Assembly (NCBI GenBank): GCA_947652115.1
Contig: OX393561.1
Coordinates: 42,932,113-42,996,112, forward strand
DNA: 64,000 nt
Reading direction: 5' to 3'
Source of the DNA: Blastomussa wellsi
Taxonomy: Eukaryota > Cnidaria > Anthozoa > Scleractinia > Plerogyridae
Shown here: positions 48,308 to 59,828 of the stretch, piece by piece
Position numbering within the stretch: the first letter of the stretch is position 1
Layout of the letters: each line of letters opens with the position of its first letter
The notes under the pieces: model-generated
Told to the model about the DNA's origin: nothing
The model's input: the letters and a program-made list of their open reading frames with translations, nothing else
Database searches by the model: none
Made by a program: the position numbers and the translations under genes

Positions 48308-51300
48308 TTAATCGTCTACCAAGTCACCATCTAGCAAATTGAACGAGGCAGGTAGCCTAACAATTTGCTGTTGCATGATTTCTAACCGTCTATCAACCGC
48401 GTGAGGCTCTTTCTCTTGTTCATCTTCATACCCAAATCTCTTTCCCGCCGCTATGAAAGGCGTTTTGCTAAAATCGGGCGAATTGCATTCTGTCGGGACA
48501 TCTTTGATTCCCATATGCTTTTGGAGCGTGCGCACGTAGTCAGCAAGCAGAGCTGTTTTCTGATTGGCTCGCTTGTTGCTCTTCCGTGATTGAGTGAGCA
48601 CCTTTTGTCTGATCAGCTGTTGTAACTTTCCAGCACTTAGCGGATTGGGTTTGTCCTCAACCATGGCATCGTGTTCTTTCGTTTGGACCATAACTGTTGT
48701 CTCCTTTATATTTTCTTTCATAACACTATCGATCTTGTTGGCGTGGCGATCGCTGTGATTCGAAGCTTGTAAATCCGTGCTGTTTCCACGTTTCGCTTGT
48801 CGCTTCAATCTAAACGGAAGAATGACTCTGCTCCTGATAACACCAACCAGCCTTTTACCATCATTTCCTGCAAGTGATTTACCCGACGAGTGCGCTGTTT
48901 TTTCCGCCGCAGAAAGTTTCGCAGATTCTTGGCTATTTTCTCTCGTTTTCACATGGTTTGCTTCATTACAAGTATCCTCGACAGCGCCAAGCTCAACAGA
49001 GATCTTCTCGGAAGTTTCTGGTCGATTGTCCTTCAATTCATCATCATAAGGCATCACCGTATTGTCTCTATCCAATTCTTTTTTCTTGCTATCTATCGTA
49101 GAACTTTCTTGTGTGACGCATCCATAATTATTCTTTTTTACTTCAAGAACCACCTTATTTCTTCTAGGTACTGCTAACTTTCGCTGCAATTTATTTCTCG
49201 TTAGTTTTAGACCGGAGACTTCCTTCGACTTTGCTCGCATTGGAGTAACATTTGGGAGAGGTACTTTGTAGGTGCGCATATTCCAATTAGTGGATTCTTT
49301 CGACGACAGGCTCTCTGCAGTCTGCTGGACATTCATAGAAGGTAAATTATAGTGATATTTCCAACTGGAAGATGCTGCCTGTGTAACATTTGACTTGGCT
49401 TCGTCTGTGCTGTGAATATAAGCATAAAAGAAACGCAAAATCACTTTGATCCTAGAGAATGAGCTCTTGCACGAAGCTGTTGTGTATTACTAAAGGAATT
49501 CGTAACAAATGGATTCGTTATTCGCATTTACGCATATATGGGCAATTACAAATGACATGCCGCAATTGAAGAAATATTTGCGAGGATTCAACATCCTCCC
49601 AGGGGATCGACTAACACTTCAAGGAACGGATATTCTCTTCGTAAACCCTCTTCCCCGGCAGGGGTGTAATTTACAGATTTCGGTCTCACATAGCGTAGTT
49701 TACATTGTGCAGTTAGTCTTGACCGACCAGGAGTGTAAAATGATCTCTTTTGGGGATCAAAAATATTCACCTAGTTTCTCCTGTAAGGCAAGTTCGTGGC
49801 AAGATCATATCCACCATACAGTCTTGATTCGTCCGTCATCAAAATAATGCAGTGAACTTGCTATAAGCCAGACACCTCTCTAAGGTCAGTGGAGGCAGTG
49901 TAGCCTAGTGGCTAGGGCGCCGAACTTCTAATCCGAACATCCCGGGTTCAAATCCTTTTCTTTGGTGGTCTCGAAATCAACTCCAACACAGCTTCCCGTC
50001 CGTTGGGATTCTTAACATGTCTGATGTTTAATTTGTCTCATATTTGTTTGAAGCTCGCATTTGATCGTATTCACATAAAATTTGCGCGATTTGTTTAGTT
50101 GGGACTGGTCCAGATAGTGTACCTCCTGAGAGAGGTAATAGCTTTTCTCTAATTTTCCCACCTGTTTATCGGTTTTCCCTTGTAGTTCAAACTTCCTTTT
50201 GCCATGTTGAACCTGGTGTACACCCCCACCATATCTTCCAGTTGCTTTTCTTTTTGTTTCACACCTTCTAGACGCTCCTGCATTTTGCTTTTCAAGCGCA
50301 TTGTTTGTCGTCTGAGAATCTCACGTTCGACTGCCCGAGGAATAATGGATCCCTCCTTGAGTTGCAAATTAGAATGCAGAGCGGACCTGTTTCCTTGATC
50401 TCTCGTGGCCTCCGGAACAAGGGGCCGACGTATGCTCTTGATCTGCCGACAGTCGCTCTCGGCTTGCATTCCGCGCGAGGAAACAAGGCCATTAGTATCA
50501 CCAGTTATGATACTTCCTAAAGGTGCCAATCCTGTTAATGAAATTGACTAAGATCAGTTTTAAGTCTACAAGGCCCCGGGAGGCTCGTATATGAAAGGGG
50601 CTGGAATGCTCGTCGTCTCGCTTAGGGGTGTAAATTTCGGATTTTGGTCTCACTTTTAGGTGTTCTGGGCAAAACACCATTATATATTTAGCCGTGAAGG
50701 TCTCGTCTAGGGTTGCACGCGAAAAAATATAAAAATAAATATTTAATATGTATATTTCTAAACCGTTTTATTTACTCGATTCATAGAATCATGGTCTCTT
50801 TTAAGGGTCAATAAAAGCTTGGGCCACGCCCAGATCGGTCTCCTTTACGGGTTTAATTCAAAGTTTCCGAAGAGCATCCCAACCCCTTTCATATGCGATT
50901 ACCCCCGGGCTACAAGGTTCCATAGTTTATCTTAGCCTTTAATCTTGGGTGTATACTATGTAAACCGATGCTGTTATAGACTTCACTCGCTCAGCACCGA
51001 TCTTCATGATTCAAGCAATCGTGGAAATAACCCCAAAGATGTTTCAATTTTCAAAGTCTAACCTCGATGAGCTTCCAGCGTCCCATTCGGTTTCTTACCT
51101 CCCACCTTATAACTGTTTCTCGATATGGGTCCGAACTACACTTTTTATAAGTTAATGTTACGATAATGGTATCAAACAAATGCCCAATAATTGCGGAACA
51201 AATTGAGATTATTTTCTAGACATTAATGATTACCATAGCAACAATATACCCTGCTAAAGCTCTCTTATTTTTAGATTAAAGTGCTTGTAACTCAAAAACA

Positions 51301-53893
51301 CGTTTTCGGTTACCCCCGTTTTATTTTAGTAAGGTTTAACCAACATGTCGAATTCAACTTTTGCAAAGGACCTTAAGTTGCTTGAAAATTTAAGATATAA
51401 TATGGAACTTGTTCACCAATGATTGGGAATTTGTTTGATTCTAAGACCATCATTGTAACATCAACTGATCAGCACTGACTCGTCAAAGTATTAAGATCTG
51501 AAATCTGTTGTGAGTCATCTTAAAAATCTCTCACCTTCTCTTTGATAATTCAGATGATGAGCAATTTGTTCTAGATTGCTTTTCTCGTCCATATGTCTCT
51601 TAAAGCTTATTTTCCATTGTTCATTTAATCCTTCCAGCGTTCTTAGCAACGAGGCGACTTCCTTGCGATTTTTTCCAAAACACACCTTTCTTGTTGTGTT
51701 AGCGACGCAATCGCTGTCCGAAGCATACGTCGGTTTAAAGGACGACACGCTCAGGCAGTTTCGATCCGCTTTGAGAAAACTTGTGTCCAGGATCCCAAGC
51801 AAGCTATTTTTAACACTGAAATGCATTTTTACGTTTTCGTGACTGTATTTCAAAACGAGTACTTTTTTTATGAACCGTGTGTTGAAGCACTTCGATCGAG
51901 TGTCATTTTCTTTGCATGCAGAAGAAAGGATTATCTTGTGATTAGCCGGTGCAAAGAGTTGCATGTGTTGTTTTGTGAACTGAAAACAGCGAATACCTAT
52001 AGGAAGGCGAGAAAAGATGCGCCGCAAGGGTGCTCCTTAAAAGCACTTAAAATGATGGAGGACACTTAATTTTATTTATTACAGGTGCTTAGATTTTTAA
52101 GCTCTAGTCTAGCAGAGTTGTAGTTACAAGATATTGTACTGACACGAAAACAATTCAAGTCTGATCTCGTTTTCCTTTTTTCAACTAGATCTCGTTTAAT
52201 ACTTAGTAAAATAAAAAAAAGAAAATATGATATGGGATCATTTCAAAACTCTATCAAGAAAATAAAAACGCGTCACTTACTTAAGGAAAAAAACTTTTAA
52301 AAGGCCATTTTCTCCTACAGCATGAACAAAAATAATTTTATACAATATAACAAACTTTTAAAAATGAAATATTCTTATGTGTTTTGAACACTTATGAAAA
52401 TTCTATTATCGCCAATTTACGTAACTAATACTTGCTTTTGCAAATGGATGAAAATAAGCCTTGAATTTTTTTGTTAAGCGTAAAAATCGGCAAACCACAA
52501 AGGTGTGTAGTGTTTGTATCCAGCCGGTTGAATTAACTATCACCCTGCGAGACTGTATATTATTTCATTAGTTATATAGATGTGAAATTATCAACGGAGA
52601 GACCATTAGAAATCCAATTCGTCATTTCTATCACTGATATATCCAATCGATTTTTCTTTAAACCGAATTTTGTGATTATAACTTTGGTTAAGCTAGGATG
52701 CAAGTGCTAACTGAAAGATTAATTTGAAGAGTTTTTGTTATAAATGTTATTTGTTTTATCTCAGTTGCTGCTAAACTATAAACACGCTTGGTGACCAGGC
52801 GCTGCGACACGCCGCCGAGTTGCTGCAAGTTACTCCGCGCGGCGGAGGTAAGTTTCTCCTCGTGTGACACGGTGAACTTTTGTACAAATCTTTCTCGCTG
52901 CGACAAAATTTTGTCTTTGCGATCGGTCGCACGAATTCAAACCTAGATTTGTTTTCAGTGGATCGACGCGGTGCTCCTTGTCGCAGAGACGTGTCAATTC
53001 GACTTGTCGCGTGTCTCGGCCTTTTGAACGAAAGGGTCATCAGGCAACGAATTTTGCCTTCTCTCTGAAGAAATGCTGCTAGATAAATCATTCTGCAGCA
53101 TGTACTATCAAAACTAATTAGTGTGATACCCCTGTTATAATTACACTTGGGTGCTGTTCGCATTTGATCTCACTTATAGTTCACATACTTGTATATAGTT
53201 TGTTGTTCACCGATTTGAGCGGAGTGACGGTTTAGGTTAGCCGTAGGGGAAATGCAATTTATCATGTAACGAGGGCGTGTCGACTATTTCAATATTATGC
53301 GTGGGTAAAGGTTTTTTATCTTTCTTATTCGGCTGAAAGAGTTTCAGTATTTAAAATAAAAGCTTATGCCAGAAAGCTTTTCAAGAAACTTTTACCTCAT
53401 AGAAGAGAAAAGCAAACCAAATTGTCACAGATGCGAGTACATGGCACGCAACCAATTTTGCTCAGTCTAGTGACATTTCTGATTAAAAACAAGCGCTTAA
53501 TTTCCTCAGTAACAATTTAAATTCAAAATTTCAATTTAAAAATGAGCTACATGGCTTACTTAGTTTAATCTTCAGCGGAGCGAACCCATCTGATCCGTAT
53601 AGGTACAAGTTTCCCTAAAAATTACTTTGCCATTTACCTGGTTTCTCTTGGCGTAAATTGTACAGAACCCACTGTAACGTCCGTTTTTTTTCATCATATT
53701 CTTTGATTCTGGTTTCACTAGTTTTTTGGAGACTCCCCAACGTAGATTGTAACAGACCAAACTCGCGCCGATCCTTGCACATAAATGAGCGTTTAGCAGC
53801 GTTTTTCACTCGAAATAGATCCACAGCTTCCTCTTTAAAGCGATATTCATTTTCCTTCGTAATTTGCACACTAAAAACGGTCGACAGACTCAT
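48308..53893 (-). CDS. Uncharacterised coiled-coil protein, four exons
   Basis: I do not recognise the family. Exons 53893-53638, 51996-51535, 50531-50162 and 49409-48308 join in frame (each internal junction phase 1, 1 and 2) to 729 residues, ending at the TAA at 48310. Exon 2 has a pyrimidine-rich acceptor ending CCTATAG and is a symmetric 1-1 exon, so skipping it keeps the frame. Exon 3 is helical and basic (EREILRRQTMRLKSKMQERL). Exon 4 is polar, Lys/Glu/Ser-rich, probably disordered, with a C-terminal helical end (DRRLEIMQQQIVRLPASFNL). No signal peptide or membrane segment. Start ATG at 53893. It lies on the same strand as, and downstream of, the doublecortin gene. An internal ATG at 51964 in exon 2 is an alternative start. 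Confidence 0.65.
49890..49970 (+). mobile_element. tRNA-derived SINE head
   Basis: GTGTAGCCTAGTGGCTAGGG resembles an A box and CCCGGGTTCAAATCC a B box, at the usual spacing. The sequence after the B box does not close an acceptor stem, so this is a SINE and not a tRNA gene. It is in intron 3 of the uncharacterised coiled-coil gene, on the opposite strand. Confidence 0.65.
50574..50909. mobile_element. TIR element with 8-bp target duplication (hAT-like)
   Basis: CCCCGGGAGGCTCGTATATG and its inverse CATATGCGATTACCCCCGGG bound a 336-bp non-coding element. CTACAAGG is directly repeated on both sides (50566-50573 and 50910-50917). The 8-bp duplication fits the hAT superfamily. It is in an intron of the uncharacterised coiled-coil gene. 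Confidence 0.85.
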
Positions 53894-54749
53894 TCTCTGA
53901 CCAAACTGAAACGTACAATTTAGTGGCCTGTTTGAATGGCTTCGAGTAATATTTTTTAGAGATTGAATTTCTGATTAGCAAAAACACTTAAGATGTGTAT
54001 TGATTACGATTTAAATGTCTCAAAAAGGCAATGCCAGCTGTTCGCATACTTGATAAACAGAGCATTTTAAAATCACAGTTTACAAAAAAAAACACAGGAA
54101 AAATTAAAATTAGCTTTTTGTGAAAGCGTTCTTCGTGTTGTTTTCTTTTGAAGGTTTGTAATAAGCCGCGAAAACCATAAATGTTTATTTTGCTGAATGC
54201 TTTTGCAAAATAATTGATGTTGACTTTTTAACTTGAAGAAAATTTGTCATTATTTTATTTTGCAGCATTCATTGTTTTCTTTTCGCGCATAGCTTTGAAG
54301 CAACGGAAAAGGTGATACTTTATATTATCGAACAATAAATTTCACCGACAACAATTCAACCAGAAAATGTGATTTTTAAATGGGTTTTCTCTTAGTGTGT
54401 TTTTAGCTAGGCAGCGAATGTAGTCTTGGTACAGAACACAGCTGGAAGCAAAGCTTTCAATAAAATGAGTTCAGTTTGCATTTGAATAAACATTTAGTAA
54501 AACCTAAACTTAGTAAATTAAAAAGAACCTCGGAGGCCAAACGAACTTTGCAGTAACCTAAAGTAATGTTTTTTTTTTAATTTAAACTTTCATCTGTACC
54601 AGGCTAAGAACTGAATACTTTGTAGAACTTTTGCTCCTGGGGGATTCTAGGCTAAATTTATAATAATTACTAAGAACTCAAACGAACTAAAATTTATAAT
54701 TAAGGAAAAGACAAAAGTTGCTGTTGTCGTTGTTTGTAATACTAATCTT

Positions 54750-54835
54750 TATTTTGCCAGCCGCTGTTTGGGAACCGAAACCCACGCTTCTCCCCGAACT
54801 GGAGAGAGCGGCGGAAATCGAGTCTAGGGGATTCT
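54750..54835 (-). repeat. Dispersed repeat, second copy of the 40840-40930 family
   Basis: The minus strand reads CTAGACTCGATTTCCGCCGC then CTCTCTCCAGTTCGGGG and CCCAAACAGCGGCTGGC, matching 40840-40930 in order. Class unknown. It lies between the coiled-coil gene and the doublecortin gene. Confidence 0.6.
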
Positions 54836-55491
54836 TGATCCAGATTATAAGCCAAATCTCGAATTGAACACAACCTCCAAATAATCTTATAACATAGCTA
54901 ACAGAGCTACGCAATCAAAACTAGGTTATGCAAGCGTGCGCAAAATTCAATAGTGCACGCTGATAGCGCGAGCAAATCCCTTCGCAAGAAAATGTGTGTT
55001 TGCGTGCGAGTTTTGTCAGTTTTGGCGGGGAATTCGATGTACATTTGCACAGGTAATGTTAAAAATAATTGATTCATTGTTTTAGCTGTGCACTATCGAT
55101 TTATGCTGCACGTGGGAAGTCTGAAGGGCACTCAAAGAGCTAGATTTATTCTCGGCTATCACATCGTCGAGTAACACTCACCACTCGAAAGTGCGCGCTT
55201 AAGCATGAACACAATCAGTTAAATATTTTTGACGGCAGGAAGCCTGAAATTATTGTAGAAGCCAACACAATAACAGATTGCTTGTTTGATATGCATTTAG
55301 TTTCTCTTCATTTCGTCTACCAAAGTCCTACCCCTGATGCAGCGACTGCATATAAACAACCAGTTAGTTAATTTCGAGATACGTACAACCGGACAGTGTC
55401 ATAATGGTTACATAAAATTTGATATATACGAAATTAAATGACATTTTTGTCCGTATTTACATTATTGATTTCTCTGATGTAGTAAGTTCTA

Positions 55492-57261
55492 TTATGAAAT
55501 GTAATTAGTTTTTTCAGCATTCTGTGATTCACTAGAACCATTATCAGGCGCAGAGTTTTTATCGTCAATATTTGAATCACCCGTTTGATTATCTGATTCA
55601 TTTTTCGCTCCTTTCTTCGCCTCTTCATCTTCATCTTCTTCTGTATCCTCGGAATCATCTTCATCTTCAGATTTCTCCTGCTCCGAGCTTGGAGGCGTGT
55701 GTCTATCTTCCTCCTTGTCCGCGCGGCTTGCTGCTTTTTCTGGGGACGAAGCTACTCTCCCCGACTCATCATCTTTCTTTATTCGTTCACTCGGTGCCGC
55801 TCCAGCGTTATACGCAGAATTATCATCGTTAAGTTTAGAGGAAGTTGAAGGTTTCTCTTGGTCTTCTTCTGGCGAAAGGCGAGAGTACTCCTTCTCTTTA
55901 GAGCTATCAGTCGCTGCCCTTGATACTGTCTTTTCATTCTTCCAAGCTTGCCTTTGCGACATGTTAGCCTTATCTACTGCTTCAGTCAACGTTGGATTAT
56001 CTTCTATTGTTTCAACGTTATCTTCGATTTCTTCAACAGCCTTCAGCCTGCATTCGTCTTGATCTCCAACGCCGGAAGTCTTCTTTGCGTCATCGACTTG
56101 CTCCAGCACTTCTTCCATAACCTCCTCTGCCGGAAGTAAATCGATTGGTTTTTCTTCCTTTGTTTGGCGTGTGTCCTTGATTTCATCCGCCTTCTCCTGC
56201 AGCAAGCCACTGGCTTTAAACACGGAATTACTTTCTGTTACACTATTGTCTTTGCCATCTTCTGCTACGAGGGCCACGTATTCCTGTACGGGGGTTTCGA
56301 GCTGTGGAGGCGGCGAAGCAGATATCGTGAAAATATCTTGCGATGCGCGTTTTCCAGAAGTGACAGTTGTATGGTCCGGAGACGAGTTGGACACGACGTC
56401 ACGTTGTAACATGACGGTCTCAGTGGTGATACGTGACTGGTCACGTGGCGAGTGTTCACTAGTTTTGTTTTCGATGCTCGTTTTTGCAGCCCGCGGTTTG
56501 CGTTTGACGATGTTCTTTCTTGTCAGACCGCCTTCTTTATTGGTCAATTGACCGTTGCCAATCCGAGGTAAAAATGGCGCTCGTGGACTTTTAGATATTA
56601 AAGATGCGGCACCTCCATAATTCGCACGTTTAAAAAATCTTCCTCGTTCCACAGCCACATAATTTTGTCCTGTGACTAACTGGGTTGGGAAAAGCACTAG
56701 CTTACCGTCAATTGTATACAGCGCAGCAATGGCGGCCGCCACGAAAACATGCTCTTGCACAATGTTTAAAATTTGTTCCATGCTCTGTTGTAGTCTTTTT
56801 TGCAGTACGATTTTCACGCTCGGTTTGAACACATCCCCATTACAGAACACATGGATGATTTTCAACTCTCGCTTTCCCCACTCGTAATCCATTTTGTGTC
56901 TTCCTTCCGTCGCAATAACTGTTTTCTTGGGAACAATGTTTGTCTTACGAGGCGGGCGTGGCTTTGAAATGCCGAGGTCTGCGTAGTCCAGCCTTTTAAA
57001 TTCCTCTCTCCCCGCAGCCACGTATACGCTCTTGTTTTGAATATTCTCCAAGCTTTCAACAGGTCTGCCACCTGTCGGTGTACAGATTTTTCGCACGGCA
57101 TTAAACGCCGCAATGTGTGAAGTAACCTCGTCATAAAGTGCTTCCATTGTTCGAATATGCCGTCTGTTGATAACGATTGTTTTGCCGAGGAAGTTGCGGT
57201 TTCCATTCTTATAGACTTTAACTGTGACCGTCGGAGCAAAATTGGACGCAACTGCTGCCAT
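55492..57261 (-). CDS. DCDC2: Doublecortin domain-containing protein 2-like
   Basis: Doublecortin (DCX) domains bind microtubules, and DCDC2-type proteins act at the ciliary axoneme. The 589-residue ORF has two DCX domains. The first is at about residues 9-95 (VTVKVYKNGNRNFLGKTIVI ... VYVAAGREEFKRLDY). The second is at about 128-215 (IHVFCNGDVF ... LYTIDGKLV ... NYVAVERGRFFKRANYG). A long tail rich in Glu, Asp, Ser and Lys follows, probably disordered. Domain order and spacing match DCDC2 of vertebrates, whose usual length is somewhat shorter. The coding region has no intron, whereas vertebrate DCDC2 is split over many exons, so either introns were lost or this is a retrocopy that stayed intact. 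The start ATG is at 57261. Orthology to DCDC2 versus a related DCX paralogue is not proven. Confidence 0.85.
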   Translation of the reverse strand: MAAVASNFAPTVTVKVYKNGNRNFLGKTIVINRRHIRTMEALYDEVTSHIAAFNAVRKICTPTGGRPVESLENIQNKSVYVAAGREEFKRLDYADLGISKPRPPRKTNIVPKKTVIATEGRHKMDYEWGKRELKIIHVFCNGDVFKPSVKIVLQKRLQQSMEQILNIVQEHVFVAAAIAALYTIDGKLVLFPTQLVTGQNYVAVERGRFFKRANYGGAASLISKSPRAPFLPRIGNGQLTNKEGGLTRKNIVKRKPRAAKTSIENKTSEHSPRDQSRITTETVMLQRDVVSNSSPDHTTVTSGKRASQDIFTISASPPPQLETPVQEYVALVAEDGKDNSVTESNSVFKASGLLQEKADEIKDTRQTKEEKPIDLLPAEEVMEEVLEQVDDAKKTSGVGDQDECRLKAVEEIEDNVETIEDNPTLTEAVDKANMSQRQAWKNEKTVSRAATDSSKEKEYSRLSPEEDQEKPSTSSKLNDDNSAYNAGAAPSERIKKDDESGRVASSPEKAASRADKEEDRHTPPSSEQEKSEDEDDSEDTEEDEDEEAKKGAKNESDNQTGDSNIDDKNSAPDNGSSESQNAEKTNYIS

Positions 57262-58094
57262 TCTGGGTGTCTATGAGAGAAAGATTCCAACCAGATCAGT
57301 AAGCAAAATGTGGCTGTGCAGCTCATTTCCGTTTCGTAAACGGTGGATGTCATATTTAGTAACCAAGCTTTTCGGAATGGACGATGCTATATCTGCTCTA
57401 GTTTAGGCCTGGACTAGGTCGAAACTGGTTGTAATTTGGTGATAGATTATACACACTTACCAAATGCTTAATTTTTCAATTTCACACTGGTTTGCTTGCG
57501 GTTAGCTTTTATTTGTTTGCTTGGGCAAGACTATAAGTAAAATAGACTAAGAAAGTCATCTTTCTATCGGGGATTTGGCGGATCAGCCTGTTAGGGTAGT
57601 GGTGAGATAGGGATATTGGCATGTCAGAGGTTCAGGGTTGGATTCAATTTTTCTTTCTTTTTTGTGGGAAAAAAATCGATGATAGCCAAAACATGACATC
57701 AACCGTTTATGAAACGGACACGTGCGGCGGTGCACTTGAATTCGGGCATATAATTCATGTTTAGACACCATATAGTCGCCCTGCTATGTGCTACCAGTTA
57801 AGCGTTTATTTGCTGCTATTTGGTGGGGTGACTACATGTTGATGGCTAGGCTGACTTACCATGGAGTATTTACCTGAATTTCAATGAAATTTAAAGAGGA
57901 TGGCCCTGGATAAATGAAGACATAAAAAAATGTTTAAAGAAAAGTTATTTCCAAACAAATCCAAAAAAATTACCCCTCCAAAAAATTTAATTGCAAAACA
58001 TCCTAAAACACAGAGAGATAATAAAATGGGAGCAAGAAATTTCCAGTGAACGCTTTAAAAGTGATGGAAAATGTCATTGGGTGAACTTCCACCT

Positions 58095-58940
58095 GAAGGT
58101 GGCTTACTACAGTTTTGAGGGGTTGAAAGAACTCAAATTTAAAATCTTTTATAAAATGTTAAGAAACGTTTTAACTTTCTCTTTTTAATGTCTTTTTACA
58201 GCCAACAACCATCGAATGCAACATCTGAACAATAAAAATGCTAACAAACAGCCAAAATGAACGACCGAGCGCTTAAGAGTGGACTGGGCACTAGCAGTTT
58301 CAACGGCGTTTTGCTCAAAATCTAGCTGTATGACCCTACCTCAAAATTTCACAATTTAAAACTTAGCATTAATTAAACATTCATGCAAAATAAAATAAAA
58401 ATCTGTAAGACAGAGTTTTCACAAAATAGGAAACTGTGATATTTTGCCCTTTCAAAAAATAGCTCAAAATCTGTCTTACAGATTTCTTTACAATTTTGGC
58501 TGTGGACGTGACTCACCCACATAAATAAATTGTGAAAGTTTCATCATCAGTTGTACGGTTGGTTTTCGAGAAATTTTGAATCAAAAACAGGTTTTTACAA
58601 CCTTGGACAAGAATTGAATTGCGCATGCCCTTTTATTCTAGTGCGCGCTCATGTGACGCCATGCGTCGCGTGCGTTCAAGAAAGGAGAAATTAGAACTTT
58701 TCTGTTGGTTGCTTATCTAACTTTCTTATCATGTTTTACCTGTCCGAGGTTTAAGCACGTGTTAGAAAGTATATTGAAACTTTTTCTTGTATACCAAGTT
58801 GGTTTAAAGCGATAAAATTGCGGAAACTTGTTTTGTTTCTTGCTAACGCAATTTTCGTCTGCGCGAGCAATATCGACATCAGGTAGACAGCCGTAGCGCG
58901 CGCTCTCAAGTCTCGAAAAAACTGTAGTAAGCCACCTTGA
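58095..58940. mobile_element. TIR element, about 845 bp (GGTGGCTTACTACAGTTTT ends)
   Basis: AAGGTGGCTTACTACAGTTT at 58097 is mirrored at 58918-58937. A second internal pair, ATCTGTAAGACAGA and TCTGTCTTACAGAT, lies at 58400-58490. No coding sequence seen. Confidence 0.75.
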
Positions 58941-59262
58941 AGGGAAGGTCTACATAGACTAGGGTTTAACTGATAGCCAAGAATTGGTCAAAACTATCAC
59001 TATCAGTTGAGGAATGACGCATTAGCTCAGAAACTGTAATTTTGCCAAACTGCAATTCAGCGTTTGCTATCACTTTAAAAGTCTTGAAGAAAGAGAAAAC
59101 TTAACCAGAGAAGTCAAAAGTGTGAAGCCGGTGCGGTCGACTTTTCCCACTTTTCAACTATTATGAATATCGAAGCGATTAAGCCAATCGCATTACAGAA
59201 CGCAATTCCATTTTCTCCCATCAATACAATGCTCTTATGACTATAGTAAATTAACTATATAA

Positions 59263-59447
59263 TTTGGTTTTATCAACTGGGTTGGTAATGTGAATTGGCC
59301 ACCGTAAAGAGATTCAACACACGACCCACAATACCTTGATTCGCTCCGACGAAGGGCTAACGCTCGAAACGTCAGCTCTTGAATCTCTTTACGGTGGCCA
59401 ATTCACATTATCAACCCAGTTGATAAAAGCAAATTATATTGTTATAC

Positions 59448-59492
<45 letters not shown>

Positions 59493-59496
59493 CTAT
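59263..59496 (+). mobile_element. Penelope-like terminal repeat, second copy
   Basis: Same plan as 7911-8275 with one arm pair: TTTGGTTTTATCAACTGGG, TTGGCCACCGTAAAGAGATT, its inverse, then the tail CCACCGACGCAGCACCACAG ... CCCCCTCTAT. It contains a hammerhead-like core at 59346-59373 (CCGACGA ... GAAACGTC) with one core base changed. It lies about 3 kb upstream of the RT at 62411, in the same orientation, but I see nothing that joins the two. Confidence 0.65.
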
Positions 59497-59589
59497 AAAT
59501 TAACTATTGTTTTGCTATCAACTATAGTTAACTCACCTGATATGATCTTCCGAAAATGAGCTATACCCTTTTAAATCTTCCAAAGTGAC

Positions 59590-59828
59590 TGTGGTTTGGA
59601 AATGTGATCTCAATTATCATAGATTTTTACGATTTCATTTCTTCGTTTTCTCCGTAGGTTTAGTTGCTATTGAGAAGATACATCATGAACATTCTAGAGA
59701 GTGTTTCATCACATTTCCAAACACCTCGAACTTCGTCAAAAACACTCCGCTGCGCGTCATATTTTCAACTCTCTTCTCGGTGTTTGGAAATGTGATGAAA
59801 CACTGTCTCGAGTGTTTGATATATTACT
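59590..59828. repeat. Fold-back element, GTGTTTGG(N12)GA family, copy 2
   Basis: Same motif order as 23545-23766, including CTCCGT and GTTTGATATATTA at the right. The variable block is here TTTGGAAATGTGATC/G, found at 59595, inverted at 59707-59725 and direct at 59781. No ORF. Confidence 0.78.

Noticed and set aside
48777..49177. Plus-strand ORFs of 75-95 codons
   Set aside because: Antisense to exon 4 of the uncharacterised coiled-coil gene; no independent support.
49509..49847. 112-codon plus-strand ORF
   Set aside because: Contains a repeat-derived stretch (GGGGTGTAATTTACAG-like, also near 50626) and no family resemblance.
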